From Clostridia bacterium (GTDB taxonomy: Bacteria > Bacillota > Clostridia > Oscillospirales > CAG-272): a stretch of 11,408 nt of DNA. How positions within the stretch are numbered: position 1 is the first letter of the stretch; each line of letters opens with the position of its first letter. The notes under the pieces were generated by a model. The model was not told where the DNA came from. It saw only the letters and a program-made list of their open reading frames with translations, and ran no database searches. Made by a program: the position numbers and the translations under genes. The stretch is taken from positions 1-11,408 of the forward strand of contig JAFQJX010000219.1 in NCBI GenBank assembly GCA_017397205.1, written 5' to 3'. This document shows, piece after piece, positions 5,668-11,408 of this stretch.

Positions 5668-7467
5668 ATGTGCGGAATTGTCGGTTATACAGGACGGGGG
5701 CAGGCGGCGCCTCGCCTGCTCGCGGGGCTTTCGCGCCTTGCCTATCGCGGCTATGACTCCGCAGGGCTTGCGCTGTGCGGCGAGGAGGGGCTTTTCACCC
5801 TGCGTGCCGAGGGCAAGCTGGAGGCGCTGTGCAACCGCGTTGGCGACCCGAATACCCTCCCTCAATCCGTTGGAATTGCCCACACGCGCTGGGCAACGCA
5901 CGGTGCCCCCACCGAGCAGAACGCGCACCCGCACACCGCCTTTGCAGGGGACGTCGCGGTGGTGCACAACGGCATCATTGAAAATCACCGCGCCCTGCGC
6001 GCGGAGCTGGAGTGCCGCGGAATTTGCTTCTCCTCTGACACGGACACCGAGGTGGTCCCCCACCTGCTCTCCCTCGCCCTTGCCGCCCACCGCGACCCCC
6101 TCGCCGCCATTCTGGAGGTCACGCGGCGCCTTGAGGGTGCCTACGCGCTCGCCATTCTCTTCCGTGCCTATCCCCATCAAATCTGGGCGGTGCGCCGACA
6201 AAGCCCCCTGGCGGTGGCGGTGGGGGAGGACGGCTGCTACCTTGCCTCCGATATGCCTGCCCTTGCAGGGCTTTGCTCCTCCGTCATGTTTCCTGCAGAG
6301 GGAGATATTGTCTGCCTGACCCCGACGGGGCTTTCCCTCTTTGACAGAGAGGGCGCCCCCGTCACGCGCCCCTCTCTCCCCGTGCCCGCAACGGCACAGG
6401 AGGTGGAAAAGGGGGAATGGTCCACCTTTATGGAAAAGGAGCTGTGCGAGGCGCCGCTCGGTGTGGCACGCACAACCGACGCGCTTCTGCGCAAGGACCT
6501 GCCGTCCCTGCGCCTTGGGGCTGTACGGGAGCTTTGCTTTCTTGGGTGTGGCTCTGCCTGGCACGTCGGGGTGCTTGGAAAATACCTGTTTGAGGAGCAC
6601 CTGGGGCTGCCCGTGCAGGTAGAGCCCGCCTCCGAGATGCGCTATCGCCGCGTGCCGCTTTCCGCGCATGCTCTTGGGGTTGCGATTTCTCAATCGGGAG
6701 AAACGGCAGATACCCTTGCGGCGGCGCGAAAGCTGAAGGAGCTGGGGCTTCCCTTGCTTGGAATTGTCAACGTGGACGGCTCCGCCCTGACGCGCGAGTC
6801 CGATGCCCTCCTCCCCACCCTCGCAGGTCCCGAGCTGGCGGTTGCCACCACCAAGGCGTACTGTGCCCAGGTTGCGGCACTGCTCGTCCTGCTTGCAAAA
6901 ACGGCACAGGCAAAGGGAGAGGAGGCGCTTGCAAAAGAGGTGCGCGCGGCACTCTCTACCCTGCCGAGGGAAATGGAGGAAACGCTTGCGCTCGCCCCCG
7001 AAATCCAAGCCCACGCGACGGAGCTTGCCGCCGCAACCCACGCCTTTTACCTCGGGCGCGGCACCGACTACGCCGCCGTCATGGAGGGGGCGCTCAAGCT
7101 CAAGGAAATCAGTTATATTCACGCGCAGGCATACCCCGCAGGGGAGCTCAAGCACGGCACCATCAGCTTGGTGGAGGAGGGCACCCCCGTCGTCGCCTGC
7201 CTGACCCAGCCCCGCCTGACAGGAAAAACCCTTTCGGGCGTGGAGGAGGTGCGAAGCCGCGGCGCCCGTCCCCTCCTGCTCGTCACGGGGGAAACGGAGG
7301 TGTCGCCGCAAACAGGCAAGGTGCTCCGTCTGCCCTCCTCCTCTCCCCTGACCGCGCCGTTGCTCGGCGCGCTCGCCATGGCGCGGCTTGCCCTGGACAC
7401 CTGTCTTACCCGTGGCACAGACCCCGACCGACCGCGCAACCTCGCCAAGAGCGTGACCGTGGAATAA
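5668..7467 (+). CDS. glmS: Glutamine-fructose-6-phosphate aminotransferase (isomerising)
   Basis: GlmS makes glucosamine-6-P from fructose-6-P and glutamine, the committing step of amino-sugar synthesis. The 599-residue protein has the usual two parts. The glutaminase domain (about 2-230) has the N-terminal nucleophile Cys2, HTRWATHG at 72-79 and HNGIIEN at 100-106. Two SIS domains follow (about 285-420 and 455-590), with SQSGETADT at 341-349, EGALKLKEISYIHA at 473-486, AGELKHG at 491-497 and the characteristic C-terminus NLAKSVTVE. The start codon directly follows the glmM stop, and AGGAGG inside the glmM end serves as ribosome site. Because it is the last gene of the operon with no leader, it cannot carry the upstream glmS ribozyme known from Bacillus; control must act elsewhere. 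A bidirectional terminator follows. Confidence 0.97.
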   Translation: MCGIVGYTGRGQAAPRLLAGLSRLAYRGYDSAGLALCGEEGLFTLRAEGKLEALCNRVGDPNTLPQSVGIAHTRWATHGAPTEQNAHPHTAFAGDVAVVHNGIIENHRALRAELECRGICFSSDTDTEVVPHLLSLALAAHRDPLAAILEVTRRLEGAYALAILFRAYPHQIWAVRRQSPLAVAVGEDGCYLASDMPALAGLCSSVMFPAEGDIVCLTPTGLSLFDREGAPVTRPSLPVPATAQEVEKGEWSTFMEKELCEAPLGVARTTDALLRKDLPSLRLGAVRELCFLGCGSAWHVGVLGKYLFEEHLGLPVQVEPASEMRYRRVPLSAHALGVAISQSGETADTLAAARKLKELGLPLLGIVNVDGSALTRESDALLPTLAGPELAVATTKAYCAQVAALLVLLAKTAQAKGEEALAKEVRAALSTLPREMEETLALAPEIQAHATELAAATHAFYLGRGTDYAAVMEGALKLKEISYIHAQAYPAGELKHGTISLVEEGTPVVACLTQPRLTGKTLSGVEEVRSRGARPLLLVTGETEVSPQTGKVLRLPSSSPLTAPLLGALAMARLALDTCLTRGTDPDRPRNLAKSVTVE

Positions 7468-7470
7468 ACA

Positions 7471-7521
7471 AAAAGAGCCGCCTGCCGTGCCTCAAGGAGG
7501 AGCCGTGCAAGCGGTTCTTTT
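7471..7521. terminator. Bidirectional terminator between glmS and the metal transporter
   Basis: An 11-bp stem, AAAAGAGCCGC (7471-7481) with GCGGTTCTTTT (7511-7521), contains one G-U pair on the plus strand and encloses a 29-base loop that holds a small CCTC/GAGG hairpin. The loop also has the direct repeat GCCGTGC. Read rightward it ends in TTCTTTT for glmS; read leftward it ends in CTTTTTGTTT for the transporter gene. The two operons converge here. Confidence 0.75.
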
Positions 7522-7550
7522 CAAATAATATAAGCCGTTTGGGAGAAAAA

Positions 7551-8573
7551 TCAAAGGAACTTCAGCCCAAGGAAATCCAGGCCAAGGAGGTCAATCAGCA
7601 CCCCGAACGCAAGGGCGACGGCAACGAGAAGCCCCGTCAAGCCCAGGTTTTGCCGCCAGGAGCGGTTAGTGCGCCACAGCACCAGAAGCCCGACGCCCGC
7701 GCCGCTGAGCAGCCCTGCATACAGCGCGCCGAGAGAAACGGCTCCGCCGAGGTACAGCTCCGTCACCACCACCGAGGCGGCACAGTTGGGAATCAGCCCG
7801 ACCAAGGCGCACAAAAGATAGACAACGGGTCCCTTGCCCGAAAGGAAGGCGGCAAGCGCCTCCTCGCCCACCGTGTGCATCAGCGTATTGAGCGCCAGCA
7901 TACAAAGGAAGATGAACAGCCCGATTTTCACCGTATGATACAGGGCGGAAAGGAAAATCCCCCTGTCACAGCGGCAGCCCTCGCGCTCGCACATGCGGCT
8001 GATGCTGCGGTCCTCCTCGCCGTGGGAATGCCCGTGCCCGTGCTCGTGTGTATGCCCGTGCGCGTGCTCATGGTTGTGCCCGTGTTCGTGTGTATGCACA
8101 TGTTCGTGCTCCTCACACGGGGTGCCGCCCTCGCCCACCGCAGGGGTGGGGCGCCCCTTGATGCGGCGCCAGACAAGCTCTACCGTCAGCCCGACAGCAA
8201 TTCCAATCACCGCCTTGCCGCCGAGAATACGAAGCACGCTCCACCAGGCAAAGCCACCGTCTGCCCCGTGGGACAAAACGACGGGAAGCATCTCGTCCGA
8301 GGTGGAAAGAAAGACGGCAAGGAGGGTACCGGGGCCCACCACGCCACCTGCAAACAGCCCTGCCGCCGCCGCGGAAAAGCCGCATTGCGGAACGGCACCG
8401 AGCAGTCCCCCCGCAACGGGGGCGCCCCTGCCCGCCTTCTCCAGCGCATGGCGGGTGCGATCCTCCATTTTATGCTCAATCCACTCCATCACGAGATAGG
8501 AGAGAAAGAGAAATGGCAACAGTCGTGCTAGCTCAAGAAGCGTGTGCCCCAGAATATGCAAAAACTCTATCAT
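7551..8573 (-). CDS. Histidine-rich membrane metal transporter (putative heavy-metal/manganese/arsenic efflux family)
   Basis: The 340-residue integral membrane protein has hydrophobic segments near 7-32, 52-100 (probably two), 110-135, 205-236, 250-275, 280-302 and 309-332. The halves look like an internal duplication: GAVPQCGFSA at 59-68 and GLIPNCAASV at 259-268 share G-x-x-P-x-C-x-x-S. This matches my knowledge of the putative 10TM heavy-metal exporter family (PF11449-like), whose members are variously labelled arsenic or manganese transporters with little biochemistry. Between the halves is a loop with 15 histidines at every second residue (156-184), followed by Cys195, Cys200 and Cys202, a likely metal-binding region. 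The ATG overlaps the regulator's stop by ATGA, with AAGGAG eight bases upstream, so the genes are coupled. Family placement is fairly sure; metal and direction are not known. Confidence 0.75.
   Translation of the reverse strand: MIEFLHILGHTLLELARLLPFLFLSYLVMEWIEHKMEDRTRHALEKAGRGAPVAGGLLGAVPQCGFSAAAAGLFAGGVVGPGTLLAVFLSTSDEMLPVVLSHGADGGFAWWSVLRILGGKAVIGIAVGLTVELVWRRIKGRPTPAVGEGGTPCEEHEHVHTHEHGHNHEHAHGHTHEHGHGHSHGEEDRSISRMCEREGCRCDRGIFLSALYHTVKIGLFIFLCMLALNTLMHTVGEEALAAFLSGKGPVVYLLCALVGLIPNCAASVVVTELYLGGAVSLGALYAGLLSGAGVGLLVLWRTNRSWRQNLGLTGLLVAVALAFGVLIDLLGLDFLGLKFL
8022..8108 (-). repeat. Imperfect tandem repeat encoding the (X-His)15 tract
   Basis: The DNA encoding residues 156-184 is built from repeated GTG/ATG/GCG-type hexamers on the plus strand, with units such as CGTGTGTATGCC and CCGTG recurring at multiples of six bases. 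Histidine codons alternate with Glu, Gly, Thr, Val, Asn, Ala or Ser. Such repeats can change length by slippage in six-base steps without breaking the frame, so the tract may vary between strains. Confidence 0.7.
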
Positions 8574-8968
8574 GTGTGCTTCTCCTTTTGACAGGCGGCG
8601 CAGGTGCCGAACAGGAGCGTGGCGTCGCCGTCCAGGCGGAAGCGGTTGGACGCCTCAATCTGGCGGCAAAGGAACTCCGTCAGCGCCGCGGAAAGATGCA
8701 GCATCTCGCCGCACGCGGTGCATTTGAGATGCAGATGTCGGTGGCAGGCGCTGCCTCGCGTTGCCTGATAATAGACGGTCCTGCCCACCATAAAGCGGCG
8801 GACAACCCCTTCCTCGGTCAGCCGATTCATCAGACGGTAGACGGTGGAGGTCCCGATGGTTCCCTCTCCCGAAAGCGCCTGTACCAGCTCCCCAACCGTA
8901 AACTGCCTGTCAGGGTGCAGACGCAGGTATGCGGTCAGAAGCTCCTTTTGCTCCGTGCGGTATGCCAT
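8570..8968 (-). CDS. Fur-family metal-responsive transcriptional regulator (Zur/Fur-like)
   Basis: The start is set at the ATG 8966-8968, giving 132 residues, because GGAGGAGG lies directly upstream; an earlier in-frame TTG falls inside the operator. An N-terminal winged helix contains TIGTSTVYRLMNRLTEEGVV (37-56), the recognition helix typical of Fur proteins. The C-terminal dimerisation and sensing part has the His-rich HRHLH (76-80) and two CxxC pairs, Cys83/Cys86 and Cys123/Cys126, the structural zinc site. These features suit Zur, Fur or PerR-like members, and the subfamily cannot be decided by eye. It is co-transcribed with the transporter and a palindrome sits on its own transcription start, so it probably represses its own operon. 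The stop overlaps the transporter start. Confidence 0.9.
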   Translation of the reverse strand: MAYRTEQKELLTAYLRLHPDRQFTVGELVQALSGEGTIGTSTVYRLMNRLTEEGVVRRFMVGRTVYYQATRGSACHRHLHLKCTACGEMLHLSAALTEFLCRQIEASNRFRLDGDATLLFGTCAACQKEKHT

Positions 8969-8981
8969 ATGCCTCCTCCAT

Positions 8982-8999
8982 TTTGAGAATTTTCTCAAA
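8982..8999. promoter_or_regulatory. Probable Fur-family operator
   Basis: TTTGAGAA-TT-TTCTCAAA is a perfect 8-2-8 inverted repeat. It lies from about +4 to +21 of the predicted transcript of the regulator-transporter operon and just before its ribosome site, a position where a bound repressor blocks transcription. It recalls the TGATAAT-N-ATTATCA Fur box in its TGA...TCA ends but differs in core and spacing. Assignment to the adjacent regulator is by position only. Confidence 0.65.
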
Positions 9000-9009
9000 T
9001 TACTGCCTT

Positions 9010-9038
9010 AGCATAGCACACATTCCGTCCTCTGTCAA
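9010..9038 (-). promoter_or_regulatory. Promoter of the Fur-family regulator/transporter operon
   Basis: On the minus strand a perfect -35 TTGACA (9033-9038) is followed by a 17-base spacer and TATGCT (9010-9015) with an extended TGC in front. Transcription would start near 9003, immediately before the palindromic operator. It is back to back with the nagB promoter; the two -35 boxes are 28 bases apart. Confidence 0.75.
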
Positions 9039-9062
9039 GAGAAAACCGCTTTTTGCCGCTTC

Positions 9063-9077
9063 TTTCTTGACAAGAAA
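9063..9077. promoter_or_regulatory. Perfect 7-1-7 palindrome over the nagB -35 box
   Basis: TTTCTTG-A-CAAGAAA is an exact inverted repeat that contains the whole -35 hexamer. A protein bound here would compete with RNA polymerase. Its sequence differs from the second palindrome downstream and from the operator of the divergent metal operon, so a separate regulator is likely. Part of the symmetry could be chance, because TTGACA sits within CTTGACAAG. Confidence 0.45.
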
Positions 9078-9095
9078 ATATACCTATGGTATATT
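9067..9095 (+). promoter_or_regulatory. Promoter of the nagB-nagA-GH20 operon
   Basis: A perfect -35 TTGACA (9067-9072), a 17-base spacer and a -10 TATATT (9090-9095) with an extended TGG in front form a near-consensus promoter. Transcription would start near 9102, giving a leader of about 22 bases with GAGGAG before the nagB ATG. A promoter this strong is expected to need repression, which fits the two palindromes on it. Confidence 0.85.
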
Positions 9096-9096
9096 T
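9076..9096. promoter_or_regulatory. Perfect 9-3-9 palindromic operator over the nagB -10 box
   Basis: AAATATACC-TAT-GGTATATTT is an exact inverted repeat covering the spacer end and the entire -10 box. It is very likely a repressor site for the amino-sugar operon. The ACC...GGT order is opposite to the GGT...ACC order of GntR/HutC-type NagR and DasR sites, and it lacks the central CG of LacI/CcpA sites. It does not look like the E. coli NagC site. The regulator is not encoded in this window. Confidence 0.7.
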
Positions 9097-9123
9097 GACT
9101 TAACAAAACGCAGAGGAGCCATT

Positions 9124-9846
9124 ATGAATATCTTGATTTGTGACAGCTACGGGCATCTTTCCGAAAAGGCGGCAGAGATGATTGCCCGCCAGGTAAACAC
9201 CAAGCCCGACTGTGTCCTGGGGCTTGCAACGGGGTCCACCCCCATCGGCACCTATGCCGCGCTGACAAAGCTGTACGAGGCAGGCAAGGTGGACTTTTCC
9301 CGCGTGACCTCCTACAACCTGGACGAATACTATCCCATGTCGCCCGAAAATCCGCAAAGCTACCGCTACTTTATGGAGGAGCAGCTGTTCCGCCATATCA
9401 ATATCCGCCCCGAGGCAACCCACGTCCCGGACGGAGCGACGGACAACCCCTCCGCCACCTGCGCGGACTATGACAGGCAAATTGAGGCGGCAGGCGGCAT
9501 TGACCTCCAGCTGCTGGGCATCGGGCAGAACGGGCATATCGGCTTCAATGAGCCGGGCGCCACGCTCCACGCCTCCACGCACCTCACCCCCCTGACGGAG
9601 GACACGATTGCCGCAAACGCGCGCTTCTTCTCCTCCCCCGAGGAGGTCCCCACCCATGCGATTTCCATGGGAATGGGCTCCATCCTGCGCGCGCGGAGCA
9701 TTTTGCTGCTCATCAGCGGCAAGAACAAGCACGCGGCGCTCTCTCAGCTGCTCTCCGACAAGGTGGACCCGCTTTGTCCTGCCACCTTCCTGAAGCTGCA
9801 CCCCTGTGTCACCGTCCTGTGTGACAGGGAGGCGTACGATGGCTGA
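9124..9846 (+). CDS. nagB: Glucosamine-6-phosphate deaminase
   Basis: NagB converts glucosamine-6-P to fructose-6-P and ammonia in the cytoplasm, feeding amino sugars into glycolysis. The ATG at 9124 gives 240 residues, typical of the shorter Gram-positive enzymes that lack the E. coli C-terminal allosteric part; the frame stays open upstream but that stretch holds the promoter. Recognised motifs are LATGSTPIG (34-42, phosphate loop), NLDEYY (65-70, with Asp67, the proton-transfer aspartate) and GIGQNGHIGFNEPG (132-145, with His138 and Glu143). Asn136 replaces the second aspartate of the E. coli enzyme, as is usual in Bacillus-type NagB. GAGGAG lies five bases before the start. The end overlaps nagA by 8 bases. 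Confidence 0.95.
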   Translation: MNILICDSYGHLSEKAAEMIARQVNTKPDCVLGLATGSTPIGTYAALTKLYEAGKVDFSRVTSYNLDEYYPMSPENPQSYRYFMEEQLFRHINIRPEATHVPDGATDNPSATCADYDRQIEAAGGIDLQLLGIGQNGHIGFNEPGATLHASTHLTPLTEDTIAANARFFSSPEEVPTHAISMGMGSILRARSILLLISGKNKHAALSQLLSDKVDPLCPATFLKLHPCVTVLCDREAYDG

Positions 9847-10885
9847 GCGCGTCCTGAAAAACGCCCTGGTGGACGGCCGTCTGACGGACGTCACCGTCCG
9901 TGACGGCAAAATCGCGGCGATTGGCAAGACGGACGCGACGGGCTACGACTGCGAGGGGCTCAACCTGCGCCCCGGGCTGATTGATATTCACACCCACGGC
10001 TGTGGCGGCTGTGACACCATGGACGGCGACCTTGCTCCCCTGGCGCGTTTCCACTATGCGCACGGCACCACCTCGTTCCTCGCAACCACCATGACGGCGC
10101 CGCTTGACACGCTGGAGGCGCTTTGCAGGGTCCTGCCCGACCGCGCCGAGGGGGAGGCAAGCTGCCTTGGCTTTCATCTGGAGGGCCCCTTCCTTTCCCC
10201 CAAGGCAAAGGGGGCGCAGAACGAGCGCTATCTTGCCCTTCCCACCTCCACCGAGGGGATTGCAAACGTGAAAATGGTCACGGTTGCGCCTGAGCTTCCG
10301 GGCGCCCTGGAGTACATACGCACCTGTGGCGCCGCCGTGGCGCTGGGGCACACCGTCGCCGATTACGAAACCGCCCTGTCGGCGTTTCGGGCGGGGGCAA
10401 AATGCCTGACCCATACCTGCAACGCCATGCCCCCTCTGCATCACCGCGAGCCAGGGGTCATCGGCGCCGCCGTGACGAGCGATGCCTACGCGCAGGTCAT
10501 CTGCGACGGTATCCATATTCACCCCGCCATGATACAGGTTTTGTGGCGCACCTTCGGCACAAGCCGTATGATTCTGATAAGCGACTCCATGTCCGCAACG
10601 GGAATGCCCGACGGCACCTATGACCTCGGCGGGCAGGAAATCACCGTCCGTGACGGAATTGCAAGAACGCAGGACGGCGCCCTTGCGGGCAGCACCTCCA
10701 CCCTGTACGATTGCGTGAGACAGGCAATCCGCTTCGGCATTCCTGCGGAGGACGCCTTCCGCATGGCAAGCGCCACCCCCGCCGCCCTGCTTGGACTTAA
10801 CAAGGGGCGCATCGAAGTCGGCTACGATGCCGAATTCATTCTCACCGACAGCGATGATCACTTGATGAAAACAATCATTCTTTAA
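9839..10885 (+). CDS. nagA: N-acetylglucosamine-6-phosphate deacetylase
   Basis: NagA removes the acetyl group from GlcNAc-6-P to give glucosamine-6-P, the substrate of NagB. The start is the ATG at 9839, inside the end of nagB, with GGGAGG six bases upstream; 348 residues result, slightly short for the family because the C-terminus ends soon after the final strands. It is an amidohydrolase-superfamily barrel: HTH at 51-53, HLEGPF at 113-118 with the metal ligand Glu115, His171 and His192 as further ligands, THTCNAM at 191-197, the substrate-binding His226 in CDGIHIHP, and the catalytic Asp249 in SDSMSATG. The position after nagB confirms the role. No kinase or sugar PTS gene is present nearby to supply GlcNAc-6-P, so it must be encoded elsewhere. 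Confidence 0.96.
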   Translation: MAERVLKNALVDGRLTDVTVRDGKIAAIGKTDATGYDCEGLNLRPGLIDIHTHGCGGCDTMDGDLAPLARFHYAHGTTSFLATTMTAPLDTLEALCRVLPDRAEGEASCLGFHLEGPFLSPKAKGAQNERYLALPTSTEGIANVKMVTVAPELPGALEYIRTCGAAVALGHTVADYETALSAFRAGAKCLTHTCNAMPPLHHREPGVIGAAVTSDAYAQVICDGIHIHPAMIQVLWRTFGTSRMILISDSMSATGMPDGTYDLGGQEITVRDGIARTQDGALAGSTSTLYDCVRQAIRFGIPAEDAFRMASATPAALLGLNKGRIEVGYDAEFILTDSDDHLMKTIIL

Positions 10886-10902
10886 AAGGTGCCTATTTAT
10901 TT

Positions 10903-11408
10903 ATGAAAAAGAAAAATCTCGCTCTCATGCTGGACTGCTCCCGTAATGCAGTTATGAAGCCCGCCGCAGTCAAGGAGCTCATTGATTACATGGAAAAGAT
11001 GGGGTACAATATGCTCCAGCTTTACACCGAGGATACCTACGAAATCCCGGGCGAGCCCTACTTCGGCTATATGCGCGGCCGTTATTCTCAGGCGGAAATC
11101 CGTGACATAGACGCCTATGCCGCCGCCCATGGCGTTGAGCTGGTTCCCTGCATTCAAACGCTTGCCCATCTGGACGGCATCACCCGCTGGGGCCGCTTCC
11201 GTCCCATCACCGACCTCGGCAACATTCTGCTTGCAGATGAAGAAGGCACCTACGAGCTGATTGATAAAATGTTCGCCTCCCTTGCCGCAAGCTACACCTC
11301 CCGCAACGTACATATCGGTATGGACGAGGCGCACATGGTTGGTCTTGGCCAATATTTAAAAAAACACGGCTATCAGAACCGCACGGAAATTCTCATCCGT
11401 CACCTGAC
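10903..11408 (+). CDS. GH20-type beta-N-acetylhexosaminidase-like glycosidase (3' end outside window)
   Basis: The first 168 codons are present and the frame is still open at the window end. The ATG follows nagA by 17 bases with AAGGTG upstream, so it belongs to the nag operon. The sequence begins directly with a TIM-barrel catalytic domain: LMLDCSRN at 8-15, YTEDTYE at 41-47, CIQTLAHLD at 83-91, and HIGMDEAH at 137-144, in which Asp141-Glu142 is the acidic pair typical of GH20 substrate-assisted catalysis. It should remove terminal beta-linked GlcNAc, GalNAc or glucosamine. There is no signal peptide and no N-terminal accessory domain, so it probably acts in the cytoplasm on imported oligosaccharides. 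Base composition is visibly less GC-rich than in the preceding genes. The exact substrate is uncertain. Confidence 0.85.
   Translation, partial: MKKKNLALMLDCSRNAVMKPAAVKELIDYMEKMGYNMLQLYTEDTYEIPGEPYFGYMRGRYSQAEIRDIDAYAAAHGVELVPCIQTLAHLDGITRWGRFRPITDLGNILLADEEGTYELIDKMFASLAASYTSRNVHIGMDEAHMVGLGQYLKKHGYQNRTEILIRHL

Noticed and set aside
5383..7311. Minus-strand open frame of 642 codons antisense to glmM/glmS
   Set aside because: It is a shadow in GC-rich DNA. The plus strand carries intact, motif-complete glmM and glmS, and the antisense translation shows no recognisable motif or ribosome site.
8019..8112. Repeat tract considered as a CRISPR or regulatory repeat array
   Set aside because: The repeats are in frame within the transporter gene and encode X-His pairs; there are no spacers.
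7539..8531. Plus-strand open frame of 330 codons antisense to the metal transporter
   Set aside because: The minus strand has the transmembrane pattern, the alternating His tract and coupling to the regulator; the plus-strand frame has none of these and starts inside the terminator region.
8969..8998. Longer Fur-family protein starting at the TTG at 8998
   Set aside because: That start lies inside the palindromic operator and close to the transcription start, without a ribosome site; the ATG at 8968 has GGAGGAGG directly upstream.
9076..9096. nagB palindrome as a MerR-type operator because of its ACC...GGT arms
   Set aside because: MerR sites need a long 19-20 base promoter spacer, whereas this promoter has an optimal 17-base spacer and the palindrome covers the -10 rather than lying between the boxes.
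9809..10861. Minus-strand open frame of 350 codons antisense to nagA
   Set aside because: nagA on the plus strand has all metal and catalytic residues; the antisense frame is a composition effect.

Overview
The window is GC-rich, tightly packed chromosomal DNA with AGGAGG-type ribosome binding sites, consensus sigma-A promoters and genes typical of Firmicutes. It most resembles a high-GC anaerobic, gut-type clostridium (class Clostridia). This placement is inferred from gene style and cannot be narrowed to a genus from sequence reading alone.

Layout. (1) At the left edge, a perfect-consensus minus-strand promoter with a structured leader drives a gene or RNA that lies outside the window. (2) Two minus-strand genes follow: serA (phosphoglycerate dehydrogenase with an ACT domain) and, upstream of it, a beta-lactamase-fold serine hydrolase with a long unassigned C-terminal region. 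(3) Divergently, a plus-strand operon encodes a stand-alone left-handed beta-helix acetyltransferase (the acetyltransferase half of a GlmU-like enzyme), GlmM and GlmS, with gaps of 0-3 bases. (4) Across a bidirectional terminator lies a convergent minus-strand operon of a Fur-family regulator and a membrane metal transporter with an extraordinary alternating-histidine loop. A palindromic operator sits at its transcription start. (5) Divergently again, a plus-strand operon starts with nagB and nagA (overlapping) and a GH20 hexosaminidase-like gene that runs off the right edge. Its promoter carries two different perfect palindromes, one on the -35 and one on the -10.

How the genes work together. 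GlmS makes glucosamine-6-P from fructose-6-P, GlmM isomerises it to glucosamine-1-P, and the beta-helix protein probably acetylates it to GlcNAc-1-P, the precursor of UDP-GlcNAc for peptidoglycan. In the opposite direction, the GH20 enzyme would release terminal amino sugars from glycan fragments, NagA would deacetylate GlcNAc-6-P and NagB would return glucosamine-6-P to glycolysis. The window therefore holds both directions of hexosamine metabolism, separated only by the small metal-homeostasis operon. No mobile element, CRISPR array, tRNA or rRNA was seen.

The best candidates for something new are the split GlmU arrangement, the double-operator nag promoter, and the regulator/transporter pair, whose metal and transport direction are not obvious.
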